Of a stretch of 21,490 nt of DNA, positions 14,147-21,477 are shown piece by piece. Position 1 is the stretch's first letter, and each line of letters begins with the position of its first letter. Made by a program: the position numbers and the translations under genes. The stretch lies in the NCBI GenBank assembly GCA_050698355.1, contig JBOHBN010000297.1:1-21490 (forward strand). The letters run 5' to 3'. Source of the stretch: JBOHBN01 sp050698355. GTDB lineage: Bacteria > Actinomycetota > Actinomycetes > Streptosporangiales > WHST01. The notes below the pieces were generated by a model that worked only from the letters and a program-made list of their open reading frames with translations, had not been told where the DNA came from and made no database searches.

Positions 14147-14998
14147 GTGCCAGTAGTCAAGGGTCAGCGCTCCCCCAAGCGTTCCGTACCGACCGACATC
14201 CCGCGGCCGGAGTACGTCGGCAAGCCCGCGCCACAGCTCGGCGAGCCCGACATCAAGGACGCCGAGACGATCGACCGGATGCGGGTCGCCGGACGCCTTG
14301 CCGCGCGCGCCTTGCAGGAGGTCGGGCGGCATGTGCGTCCCGGCGTCACTACCGATGAGCTGGACCGCATCGGGCACGACTTCCTCGTCGCCCACGGCGC
14401 GTACCCGTCCACGCTCGGGTACCGGGGATACCCGAAGTCGCTCTGCTCCTCGCTGAACGAGGTGATCTGCCACGGTATCCCCGATTCGACGGTGGTAGCG
14501 GACGAGGACATCGTCAACATCGACATCACGTGCTTCGTCGGCGGCGTGCACGGCGACACCAATGCGACCTTCGCGGCCGGCGAACTCGACCAAGACTCCA
14601 AGGCACTGGTCGAACGCACACACGCAGCGATGATGCGCGGTATCCGCGCGGTCGCCCCCGGCCGCCCGCTCAACGCGGTCGGCCGCGTGATCGAGTCATA
14701 CGCGAGGCGCTTCGGTTACGGCGTCGTGCGCGACTTCACCGGCCACGGGATCGGCACGACCTTCCACTCCGGCCTCATCGTGCCGCACTACGACGCCCCG
14801 GACCTCGACGTGATGATGGAAACCGGCATGACGTTCACCATCGAGCCGATGATCACCCTCGGCACGTACGAGTGGGACATGTGGGACGACGGCTGGACCG
14901 TTGTCACCAAGGACCGCAAGCGCACCGCGCAGTTCGAGCACACCGTGCTCGTCACCGACACCGGCGTCGAGATCCTGACGCTGCCGGAGAACGATTAG
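14147..14998 (+). CDS. map: Type I methionine aminopeptidase
   Basis: A 283-residue metalloprotease that removes the initiator methionine from nascent proteins. The five metal ligands are all present: D126 (VNIDIT), D137 (HGDTNATF), H200 (TGHGIGTTFH), E233 (TIEPM) and E264 (QFEHT). His109 in EVICHGIPD lines the substrate site. About 40 residues precede the catalytic core, including RPEYVGKPAPQ; this matches the extended MetAP1c type of mycobacteria, whose N-terminal linker is thought to help ribosome association. The GTG at 14147 follows a TAGGCT box by six bases. The TAG stop overlaps the TAA stop of the convergent gene within the four bases 14995-14998. Confidence 0.96.
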   Translation: MPVVKGQRSPKRSVPTDIPRPEYVGKPAPQLGEPDIKDAETIDRMRVAGRLAARALQEVGRHVRPGVTTDELDRIGHDFLVAHGAYPSTLGYRGYPKSLCSSLNEVICHGIPDSTVVADEDIVNIDITCFVGGVHGDTNATFAAGELDQDSKALVERTHAAMMRGIRAVAPGRPLNAVGRVIESYARRFGYGVVRDFTGHGIGTTFHSGLIVPHYDAPDLDVMMETGMTFTIEPMITLGTYEWDMWDDGWTVVTKDRKRTAQFEHTVLVTDTGVEILTLPEND

Positions 14999-15654
14999 CG
15001 CTGCCGCGCCTCCGCCTTGACCTCGTCGGCGTCCTTGGCGAGCTTGACCCGGATGCACGCCGCAACGAGGCGCGGGAACTCGTCTTGGCTGACGAGCTTG
15101 GCGATGCCCTGGGTACTGCTCGGCAACCCCACGGCCTTGGCGCCCTCGGCGGCGCGCTTGTCGACGAACGGGTAGACGTCGGGCCACACCGCTTGGACCT
15201 CGCGGCAGAAAATGTCGGCGCCGACGTCTCCCATGCCCTTGAAGCTCATCAGCAACCGGCGCAGGTCACGAGAGTCCTTGGCCTCGTCGTGCAACCGTCG
15301 CAGGTCCCCACGGTACTCACTTTCGAGTAGCTCCACCGTGTCGCCGAGCATCCGCGACGTGCTCTCGTCGTAGCGCGCATAGCCGGACTTGTTCAGCGTG
15401 CGCGTCCGTTGGGCCCACGTCGACGACGCCATCTTCGCCGGCGTCGTCCAGCCCTGTTTGCGCAGGGCATGCGCCGCGGCGACGGCGATGTCGCCGCTGA
15501 TCCGCGTGGAGAGCAGCAACGACAGAACGAGCAGGCCGAACAGCGGCGACGGGGTGTCCCGCAACCGCAGGCCCGCTTGGTTGCTGTACGTCTGCCCGTG
15601 CCTGTCCAGCAGCGCGCTCAGCGTCTTGTCGTGCCGGCTCGCCAATCCGATCAC
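14995..15654 (-). CDS. HhH DNA-glycosylase-like (endonuclease III superfamily) protein
   Basis: A 219-residue all-helical protein resembling the endonuclease III/HhH-GPD fold. The helix-hairpin-helix segment is LMSFKGMGDVGADIFCREV (135-153), and YPFVDKRA (161-168) places D165 where these glycosylases have the catalytic Asp (VDTH in endonuclease III). The catalytic Lys of bifunctional enzymes (GVGRKTA in endonuclease III) is missing here (GMGDVGA), and the C-terminus has no four-Cys iron-sulfur cluster. It could be a monofunctional glycosylase or a non-catalytic DNA binder. The GTG at 15654 touches a GGAG, which is too close. The TTG at 15645, nine bases beyond that GGAG, is an attractive alternative start. 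It is 33 bp downstream of the methyltransferase gene on the same strand and probably cotranscribed. Confidence 0.82.
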   Translation of the reverse strand: MIGLASRHDKTLSALLDRHGQTYSNQAGLRLRDTPSPLFGLLVLSLLLSTRISGDIAVAAAHALRKQGWTTPAKMASSTWAQRTRTLNKSGYARYDESTSRMLGDTVELLESEYRGDLRRLHDEAKDSRDLRRLLMSFKGMGDVGADIFCREVQAVWPDVYPFVDKRAAEGAKAVGLPSSTQGIAKLVSQDEFPRLVAACIRVKLAKDADEVKAEARQR

Positions 15655-15687
15655 CTCCGCGGACAGGTGTACCCGTCCTGGCGCGGG

Positions 15688-16719
15688 CTACGCCTGCACA
15701 CGCGCGAACAGCAGCTGCTCTCCCCCGTCGTCGGCGACCTCGGCAGTGGCGAAGTCCGCGTCCCGCGCCATCGCGATGAGCCGGTCGCGGTCGTAGAAAC
15801 CGCTCCTGCTGGCGATCGGCTCCGGCGCCGCCGGTGTGCCGCGCATGCTCGCGTCGACCGTCGCGACCGCGAGCCGCCCGCTGCCGTCCAGAACCCGCCG
15901 GCACTCGGCCAGGACCGCTGCCGGGTCGGGCAGGTGCATGAACACCGTCGCCATCGCCACGGCGGTGAACGCCCCGTCCGAAACGGGCAGGTCGGCGGCG
16001 TCTGCCTGTAGCAGGACGAGTTGCGCCTGCGCGACCGCGTCGGCGTTGCGCTGCGCGGCGAGGCTCAGCATGTCCCTGCTGTGGTCCACGCCCGTCGCGC
16101 GACAACCCGTACGCAAGGCCCAGTCGAGCAGCCCACCGCCGCCGCACCCGATCTCGAGCAGCCTGTCGTCCGGGCCGAGCTGCAACGCGGTCAGCACGTG
16201 CTCCCAGCCGCTCTGGTGCTCGATGGGGTCGGCGTAGACCGCGCGGGCGAGCAGCCCGGTCGGCCGGCGCGCAATCCGGTCCGTGAGCCAATCGGCGAGC
16301 CGCCGCGGCGATGCGGCCGCCACGAACGGCGCGACGACCTGACCGGTGAACCAGCCCAGCGCCTCCTGCCAGCCGCCGATCTCCTCCTCGACGCCCATCG
16401 ACGCGGCGACGACCGCATCCCATCGCCGGTGCTGCACGCTCACCCGCGTGCCGTCCGCGGTCTCCTCGAAGGTGAAGTCGGTCTCGGTGTCGGCCTCCGG
16501 TTGCCAGGGCTCCCGGCGCCAGGCAAGCACCAGCCGTTCCCCGGGCCGCCACACCCGTATATCGGCGACCACGGCCTCCCCATCGACGAGCCGGCCGTCG
16601 TCACCCGGCTCGAAACGCAACCGGGACGGCGCCAGCCGGTCCAAGCCGGACGGAAGCTCGTCCACGACCCGGTCGAACGCCTGCGCCGGCGTGCCGGCGA
16701 CCTCGATCGCTAACCGCAT
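15688..16719 (-). CDS. SRPBCC-like domain fused to class I SAM-dependent methyltransferase
   Basis: A 343-residue protein in two parts. Residues 1-about 135 look like an AHSA1/SRPBCC ligand-binding domain: ERLVLAWRREPWQPEADTET, DFTFEETADGTRVSVQHRRW, then EEIGGWQEALGWF, which matches the typical C-terminal helix. Residues about 160-343 form a class I methyltransferase with motif I LEIGCGGGG (189-197), an acidic residue ending strand 2 (D212 in GVDHS), ADAADLPVSDGAF (239-251) and the helix/strand VLAECRRVLDGSGRLAVATVD. The substrate is unknown; the SRPBCC part may bind a small hydrophobic ligand. The ATG at 16719 lies seven bases after a TAGCCT box, so it is probably leaderless. Its -10 overlaps the stop codon of the upstream CBS-domain gene. 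Confidence 0.87.
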   Translation of the reverse strand: MRLAIEVAGTPAQAFDRVVDELPSGLDRLAPSRLRFEPGDDGRLVDGEAVVADIRVWRPGERLVLAWRREPWQPEADTETDFTFEETADGTRVSVQHRRWDAVVAASMGVEEEIGGWQEALGWFTGQVVAPFVAAASPRRLADWLTDRIARRPTGLLARAVYADPIEHQSGWEHVLTALQLGPDDRLLEIGCGGGGLLDWALRTGCRATGVDHSRDMLSLAAQRNADAVAQAQLVLLQADAADLPVSDGAFTAVAMATVFMHLPDPAAVLAECRRVLDGSGRLAVATVDASMRGTPAAPEPIASRSGFYDRDRLIAMARDADFATAEVADDGGEQLLFARVQA

Positions 16720-16726
16720 GTCACGC

Positions 16727-16732
16727 AGGCTA
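16727..16732 (-). promoter_or_regulatory. Putative -10 box for the methyltransferase gene
   Basis: Read on the minus strand, TAGCCT is followed by seven bases and the ATG at 16719. The first three bases of the box are the TAG stop codon of the CBS-domain gene (16730-16732). Confidence 0.5.
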
Positions 16733-17161
16733 TCCGGAGTGGCTGATGTAACCCTCGAGCTGTTCCTTCTCGAATTCGAGCTGGCCGATCCTGCTCTTCA
16801 CCACGTCACCGATGCTGACCAGCCCGACGAGCCGGTCGTCCTGCACGACGGGAACGTGCCGGATCCTGCGCTCGGTCATCAGCACCGCGAGCTCGTCGAT
16901 CGGCTCGTCGGTCGCGCACGTACGCACGTCCGCCGTCATGATCGACGACACGGTCGAGTCGAGCACCTCGGGGTCTCGGTGCAGCTGGCGTACGACGTCG
17001 CGCTCGGACACGATCCCGTCCACGCCGGCGCCGTCGCGGCTGACGACGAGCGCGCCGACGTTGTGCTCGGCGAGCATGGCGAGCAGGTGTCGCACCGAGT
17101 CCTCCGGCGTGACGGTCACCACCGTGTCGCCCTTGCTACGCAGGATGTCGCTGATCCGCAT
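16730..17161 (-). CDS. CBS-pair domain protein
   Basis: A 143-residue protein consisting of a CBS domain pair. The first CBS is at about 1-58 (MRISDILRSKGDTVVTVTPE, then HNVGALVVS and GIVSERDVVRQL). The second is at about 73-126 (SIMTADVRTCATDEPIDELA, then RRIRHVPVV and GLVSIGDVV). A charged C-terminal helix follows (QLEFEKEQLEGYI). Such pairs sense adenine nucleotides or S-adenosylmethionine, usually as dimers; with no fused partner its target is unknown. The ATG at 17161 follows a GGGGGAG sequence by four bases. The long upstream extension in the same frame is antisense to typA and is not real. The gene is divergent from typA, with 67 bp between them. Confidence 0.92.
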   Translation of the reverse strand: MRISDILRSKGDTVVTVTPEDSVRHLLAMLAEHNVGALVVSRDGAGVDGIVSERDVVRQLHRDPEVLDSTVSSIMTADVRTCATDEPIDELAVLMTERRIRHVPVVQDDRLVGLVSIGDVVKSRIGQLEFEKEQLEGYISHSG

Positions 17162-17228
17162 CGGCTCCCCCAGGGTTTGATGAGTACCTAATGTAAGGCT
17201 TCCCGGGGCCTTCCGAGAAGATGTAGGC

Positions 17229-19094
17229 ATGGCTGTACGCACCGACCTGCGCAACCTCGCAATCATCGCCCACGTCGACCACGGCAAGACGACTCTCGTG
17301 GACGCCATGCTGTGGCAGTCCGGAGCGTTCCGCGTGGGGCAGGACGTCGCGGTGCGGGTGATGGACTCGATGGACCTCGAGCGGGAGAAGGGCATCACCA
17401 TCCTCGCCAAGAACACCGCGATCAAGTTCCCCGATGCGAATGGCACCGAGGTCACCCTCAACATCGTGGACACCCCTGGTCACGCGGACTTCGGCGGCGA
17501 GGTGGAGCGGGCACTGGAGATGGTCGACGGGGTCCTGCTGCTCGTCGACGCCTCCGAGGGGCCGCTCCCGCAGACGAGGTTCGTCCTGCGCAAGGCGCTG
17601 CACAAGCGGCTCCCGACCGTGCTCGTCATCAACAAGGTCGACCGCGCCGACAGCCGCATCAGCGAGGTCGTCGACGCGACGTACGAGCTGTTCATGGACC
17701 TGCTCGAGGACCAGTCGGGTGATACCGGGGCGCTGGACTTCCCCATCGTGTACACCTCGGCGAAGGCGGGACGGGCGTCGCTCGACCCGCCCACCGACGG
17801 AACCGTCCCGGACACCGCGGACCTCCGTCCGCTGTTCGAGACGATCCTCGAGACCGTACCGGCGCCGCGGTACGAGCAGGGCGCGCCGCTGCAGGCGCAC
17901 GTGACGAACCTGGACGCGTCACCGTACCTCGGCAGGCTCGCGCTGTGCCGCGTGCGCCAGGGGCAGCTGAGCCGTGGCGAGACGGTCGCGTGGTGCCGTA
18001 CGGACGGCTCGGTGCAACGGGTGCGGGTGAGTGAGCTGCTGCTCACCGAGGCGCTCGACCGGGTGCCGGCGCAGGAGGCGGGGCCGGGCGACATCGTCGC
18101 GATCGGCGGCATACCCGACATCACCATCGGCGAGACCCTGGCCGACCTGGACGACCCGCGGCCGCTCCCCGTCATCAGCGTCGACGAGCCATCCATCTCG
18201 GTCACCGTCGGCAGCAACGGCTCGCCGGTCTCCGGTCACAGCGGCGACAAGCTCACCGCGCGGCTGGTGAAGAACCGGCTGGATGCCGAGACGGTCGGCA
18301 ACGTCTCGATCCAGGTGCTGACGAGCGAACGGCCGGACGTCTGGGAGGTCCAGGGGCGTGGCGAGCTGCAGCTCGCCGTGCTCGTCGAGCTGATGCGGCG
18401 CGAGGGGTTCGAGCTGACGGTCGGCAAGCCGCAGGTGGTGACCCGTACGATCGACGGCACGCTGCACGAACCGGTCGAGCGGGTGACCATCGACGTGCCC
18501 GAGGACTTCATCGGGGTCGTCACCCAGCTGCTCGGGCTGCGCCGCGGCCGCGTCGAGGAAATGGTCAACCACGGCACCGGATGGGCGCGCCTGGACTACC
18601 TCGTCCCCGCGCGCGGGCTCATCGGCTTCCGTACCGAGTTCCTCACCGAGACCCGCGGCACCGGCCTGATCCACCACGTGTTCGACCGTTACCAGCCGTG
18701 GGCCGGCGACATGCAGACACGTCCGCGCGGCTCGCTCGTCTCCGACCGGCGCGGCCTCGTCACCGCGTACGCCTGCTTCAACCTGCAGGAACGCGGCACG
18801 CTGTTCGTCCGCCCGGGCACGGAGGTCTACGAGGGGATGATCATCGGGGAGAACTCCCGGCCCGACGACCTCGACGTCAACCCGTGCAAGGAGAAGAAGC
18901 TCACCAACGTACGGTCGTCGACCGGCGAGGAGCTCGAGCGGCTCGTACCCGCGCGGGAGCTGTCGCTCGAGCAGGCGATGGAGTTCTGCCGCACCGACGA
19001 GTGCGTCGAGGTGACGCCGGCAGCCGTACGGCTACGGAAGGTGGAACTCTCCGCACACGCGCGGGAGAAGGCACGCGCACGCGCCCGCCGCTGA
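17229..19094 (+). CDS. typA: Translational GTPase TypA/BipA
   Basis: A 621-residue ribosome-binding GTPase of the EF-G/LepA group, needed for ribosome assembly and stress or cold growth in other bacteria. GTP-binding motifs are G1 AHVDHGKT (14-21), the switch-I segment LEREKGITILAKN, G3 DTPGH (81-85), G4 NKVD (135-138) and G5 TSAKAG. Then come the beta-barrel domain II, the EF-G-like domains III and V (ERPDVWEVQGRGELQLAVL, GLIGFRTEFLTETRGTG), and the TypA-specific C-terminal domain with RGTLFVRPGTEVYEGMIIGE and KEKKLTNVRSS. The protein is complete. The ATG at 17229 is preceded by a weak GAGAAG. A TAATGT/TAAGGC region near 17189-17200 may hold its -10 box. Confidence 0.96.
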   Translation: MAVRTDLRNLAIIAHVDHGKTTLVDAMLWQSGAFRVGQDVAVRVMDSMDLEREKGITILAKNTAIKFPDANGTEVTLNIVDTPGHADFGGEVERALEMVDGVLLLVDASEGPLPQTRFVLRKALHKRLPTVLVINKVDRADSRISEVVDATYELFMDLLEDQSGDTGALDFPIVYTSAKAGRASLDPPTDGTVPDTADLRPLFETILETVPAPRYEQGAPLQAHVTNLDASPYLGRLALCRVRQGQLSRGETVAWCRTDGSVQRVRVSELLLTEALDRVPAQEAGPGDIVAIGGIPDITIGETLADLDDPRPLPVISVDEPSISVTVGSNGSPVSGHSGDKLTARLVKNRLDAETVGNVSIQVLTSERPDVWEVQGRGELQLAVLVELMRREGFELTVGKPQVVTRTIDGTLHEPVERVTIDVPEDFIGVVTQLLGLRRGRVEEMVNHGTGWARLDYLVPARGLIGFRTEFLTETRGTGLIHHVFDRYQPWAGDMQTRPRGSLVSDRRGLVTAYACFNLQERGTLFVRPGTEVYEGMIIGENSRPDDLDVNPCKEKKLTNVRSSTGEELERLVPARELSLEQAMEFCRTDECVEVTPAAVRLRKVELSAHAREKARARARR

Positions 19095-19108
19095 CGGGGC
19101 GTCGCGGC

Positions 19109-19114
19109 TATCCT
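19109..19114 (+). promoter_or_regulatory. Putative -10 box for aroA
   Basis: TATCCT is followed by eight bases and the GTG at 19123, with no Shine-Dalgarno. It lies in the 28-bp gap after typA, so aroA-rsgA may have a promoter of its own in addition to read-through. Confidence 0.4.
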
Positions 19115-19122
19115 CGGGTCGC

Positions 19123-20388
19123 GTGACACCCTGGACCGCACCTTCCGCGACGGACCCGATCCGCGCCGCCGTCACGGTGCCCGGATCGAAGTCGGTGACG
19201 AACCGAGCACTCCTGCTCGCGGCGCTCGCCGACGGGTCGTCGACCGTACGGCGCCCGTTGCGAGCCAGGGACACCCTGCTCATGGCCGGTGGGCTCCGGG
19301 CACTCGGCGTGGGCGTGGACGAGCTCGGGGACGACTGGCTCGTTACCCCGGCCCGGTTCACCGGGGACGCCGACATCGACTGCGGGCTCTCCGGCACCGT
19401 GATGCGGTTCCTGCTCGCCGCCGCCCCACTCGCCGAAGGCGTGGTGCGGCTGGATGGCGATGCGGCGGCGCGGGTTCGGCCCGTCGCCAACCTGGCCGGC
19501 GCGCTCCGCGACCTCGGCGCGACGGTGGACGGCGACCACCTGCCGCTGGAGGTCAGCGGGACCGGCGGCCTGCGCGGCGGTGAGGTCACGCTGGACGCCT
19601 CCGCGTCCAGCCAGTTCGTCAGCGCGCTGCTGCTCGCCGGATGCCGGTACGACAAGGGAGTCACGGTGCGACACGCCGGGCCGCCCCTGCCGTCGGCCCC
19701 GTACGTGCGCATGACGCTCGCGATGCTGGGCACCGCGGGTGTGCAGGTGCAGGGCGCGGGCGCGGACACCTGGGTGGTGCATCCCGGCACGCCGAGCGCG
19801 CGCGACGTCACCGTGGAGCCGGACCTGGTGAACGCCGTACCGTTCCTCGCCGCCGCCGTGGCCACCGGCGGCGAGGTGCACGTCGAGGGGTGGCATCCCG
19901 CGTCGTTGCAGGCAGGCGAGGAGATGCGTGCCGTGCTGGAACGAGTGGGCGGGGCGGCGTCCTTCACGCCAGCGGGAATCGCCGTACGCGGGGACGGCGT
20001 GCACGGCGCCGACCTCGACCTGCACGACGTGAGCGAGCTCGTCCCGACGGTCGCGGCGCTCGCCACGTTCGCCGACGGGCCGACCCGCATCCGCGGCGTC
20101 GCACACATCCGGGGCCACGAGACGGACCGGATCGCCGCGCTGGCGAGCGAGATCAACGGGCTCGGTGGCGACGTCGAGGAGACCGCGGACGGCCTGGAGA
20201 TACGACCCGCCGCGGTGCGTCCCGGGACGTTCCACACCCACGGCGACCATCGGATGGCCACGGCTGGTGCATTGCTGGGACTGCGGGTGCCGGGCATCGT
20301 GCTCGACGACGTCTCCGTCACGGACAAGACCCTGCCCGACTTCGCGACCCGCTGGCAGGCAATGCTCGACGGCGGGCAGGCGGGCTGA
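19123..20388 (+). CDS. aroA: 3-phosphoshikimate 1-carboxyvinyltransferase (EPSP synthase)
   Basis: A 421-residue shikimate-pathway enzyme that condenses shikimate-3-phosphate with PEP. Motifs in order are PGSKSVTNRALLLAALADG (20-38, with K23, S24 and R28 contacting substrates), CGLSGTVMRFLLAA (the PEP-site loop), SSQFVSALLLAG, VEPDLVNAVPFLAAA, HETDRIAALASEI and HGDHRMATAGALLGL. The final VTDKTLPDF is typical of the family. The PEP loop reads LSGTVMR, whereas the E. coli enzyme has LGNAGTAMR; I cannot assign inhibitor sensitivity from this. The GTG at 19123 is the best start by alignment with the family N-terminus. The aroA-rsgA order is conserved in actinobacteria. The stop is two bases before the rsgA ATG, so translational coupling is likely. 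Confidence 0.96.
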   Translation: MTPWTAPSATDPIRAAVTVPGSKSVTNRALLLAALADGSSTVRRPLRARDTLLMAGGLRALGVGVDELGDDWLVTPARFTGDADIDCGLSGTVMRFLLAAAPLAEGVVRLDGDAAARVRPVANLAGALRDLGATVDGDHLPLEVSGTGGLRGGEVTLDASASSQFVSALLLAGCRYDKGVTVRHAGPPLPSAPYVRMTLAMLGTAGVQVQGAGADTWVVHPGTPSARDVTVEPDLVNAVPFLAAAVATGGEVHVEGWHPASLQAGEEMRAVLERVGGAASFTPAGIAVRGDGVHGADLDLHDVSELVPTVAALATFADGPTRIRGVAHIRGHETDRIAALASEINGLGGDVEETADGLEIRPAAVRPGTFHTHGDHRMATAGALLGLRVPGIVLDDVSVTDKTLPDFATRWQAMLDGGQAG

Positions 20389-20390
20389 CC

Positions 20391-21392
20391 ATGGCGGCGC
20401 AGCGGCGGCCGAGCAAGGACCTCGACGAGAGCGACGTCCACGTACGGCCCGGTCGCGGCTCCCGCCCCCGTACGAGGAAGCGCCCGAAGCACGAGAACGC
20501 GCGGGAGGGCTTCGTCCTCGCCGTCGACCGCGGCCGGTACAGGCTGCTGCTCGACGGCAACCAGATCGTGGCGATGCGGGCGCGGGAACTCGGCCGCAGG
20601 TCGGTGGTCGTCGGCGACCGGGTGAACGTCGTGGGCGACACGAGCGGCAGGCCCGGGTCCCTCGCCAGGATCGTGCGGATCCAACCCAGGACGTCGACCC
20701 TGCGCCGCACCGCGGACGATGAGGATGCCGTGGAGCGGGTCATCGTCGCGAACGCCGACCAGATGGTCATCGTCTGCGCGCTGGCCGACCCGCCGCCCCG
20801 ACCGCGGCTCATCGACCGCTGCCTGGTCGCCGCGTACGACGCAGGCATCGACCCGCTGCTGTGCCTCACCAAGGCCGACCTCGCCGATCCGGACGAGCTG
20901 ATGGCGGCGTACGAGCCGCTCGGCGTCCCGGCCGTGAGCACGCAGCGGGGCGGCTCCCTCGACGCGTTGTGCGACTGGCTCCGAGGGCGACTGAGCGTGT
21001 TCGTCGGCCACTCCGGCGTGGGCAAGTCCACTCTCGTCAACGCGCTCGTACCGGACGCCGGTCGCGCCACCGGCTCCGTCAACGCCGCGACCGGCCGCGG
21101 CCGGCACGTCTCGTCGTCCGCCGTCGCGCTGGCGTTGCCGCACGACGACGGATGGCTCGTGGACACCCCTGGCGTGCGCAGCTTCGGCCTCGCACACGTG
21201 GACCCGCAGACGGTGGTCGCGGCGTTCCCCGACCTGGCTCCCGGTACGGACGAGTGCCCGCGAGGCTGCGACCACCACGCCGACGAGCACTGCGCGCTCG
21301 ACGCCTGGGTGGCAAGCGGCCACGCCGATCCCGCACGCCTGGACTCCCTGCGCCGCCTGCTCGCCAGCCGCGACCGCGCATCCGGTGACTGA
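20391..21392 (+). CDS. rsgA: Ribosome small-subunit-dependent GTPase RsgA
   Basis: A 333-residue circularly permuted GTPase that checks late 30S-subunit maturation. After a basic N-terminal tail (about 1-38, rich in Arg/Lys) comes an OB-fold domain (about 39-105). The permuted G domain then has G4 TKAD (160-163) before G1 GHSGVGKS (206-213) and G3 DTPG (258-261). A zinc-binding element follows with C289, C293, H295 and C301. The ATG at 20391, two bases after the aroA stop, gives the family length; a far longer frame in this register reaches 19641 inside aroA and is spurious. No strong Shine-Dalgarno is seen, which fits translational coupling to aroA. Palindromic repeat C follows 18 bases after the stop. 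Confidence 0.95.
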   Translation: MAAQRRPSKDLDESDVHVRPGRGSRPRTRKRPKHENAREGFVLAVDRGRYRLLLDGNQIVAMRARELGRRSVVVGDRVNVVGDTSGRPGSLARIVRIQPRTSTLRRTADDEDAVERVIVANADQMVIVCALADPPPRPRLIDRCLVAAYDAGIDPLLCLTKADLADPDELMAAYEPLGVPAVSTQRGGSLDALCDWLRGRLSVFVGHSGVGKSTLVNALVPDAGRATGSVNAATGRGRHVSSSAVALALPHDDGWLVDTPGVRSFGLAHVDPQTVVAAFPDLAPGTDECPRGCDHHADEHCALDAWVASGHADPARLDSLRRLLASRDRASGD

Positions 21393-21410
21393 GCCAGCGC
21401 GTCGTCCGTC

Positions 21411-21477
21411 CAAGATCCGTTTCCGCTGGCCGCCGCACGCAGAAAGCTGCGCGTACCGGCCACGAGAAACGGATCTT
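21411..21477. repeat. Palindromic repeat family, copy C
   Basis: The outer arms CAAGATCCGTTTC (21411-21423) and GAAACGGATCTTG (21465-21477) are perfect 13-base complements. The inner arms start TGGCCG (21427-21432) and end CGGCCA (21457-21462), with weaker pairing toward the loop, which contains CAGAAAGCTG. Compared with copies A and B it is in the opposite orientation: copy A read on the minus strand has CGCGCAGAAA where C has CACGCAGAAA. It lies directly downstream of rsgA. Confidence 0.85.

Noticed and set aside
13223..14623. 466-codon minus-strand frame rich in LLGRAL and GG repeats, resembling a repeat protein
   Set aside because: The repeats are the reverse complement of the AAG/GCC codon repeats of the H1-like gene. 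The flanks are antisense to map and the 12942-13580 gene.
16730..17473. Longer version of the CBS-domain protein starting at 17473
   Set aside because: The extra 104 residues are antisense to typA. The ATG at 17161 has a GGGGGAG ribosome-binding site and starts the first CBS domain.
19032..21413. 793-codon minus-strand open frame
   Set aside because: It covers aroA and rsgA, whose motifs are complete on the plus strand. Long antisense frames are expected at this GC content.
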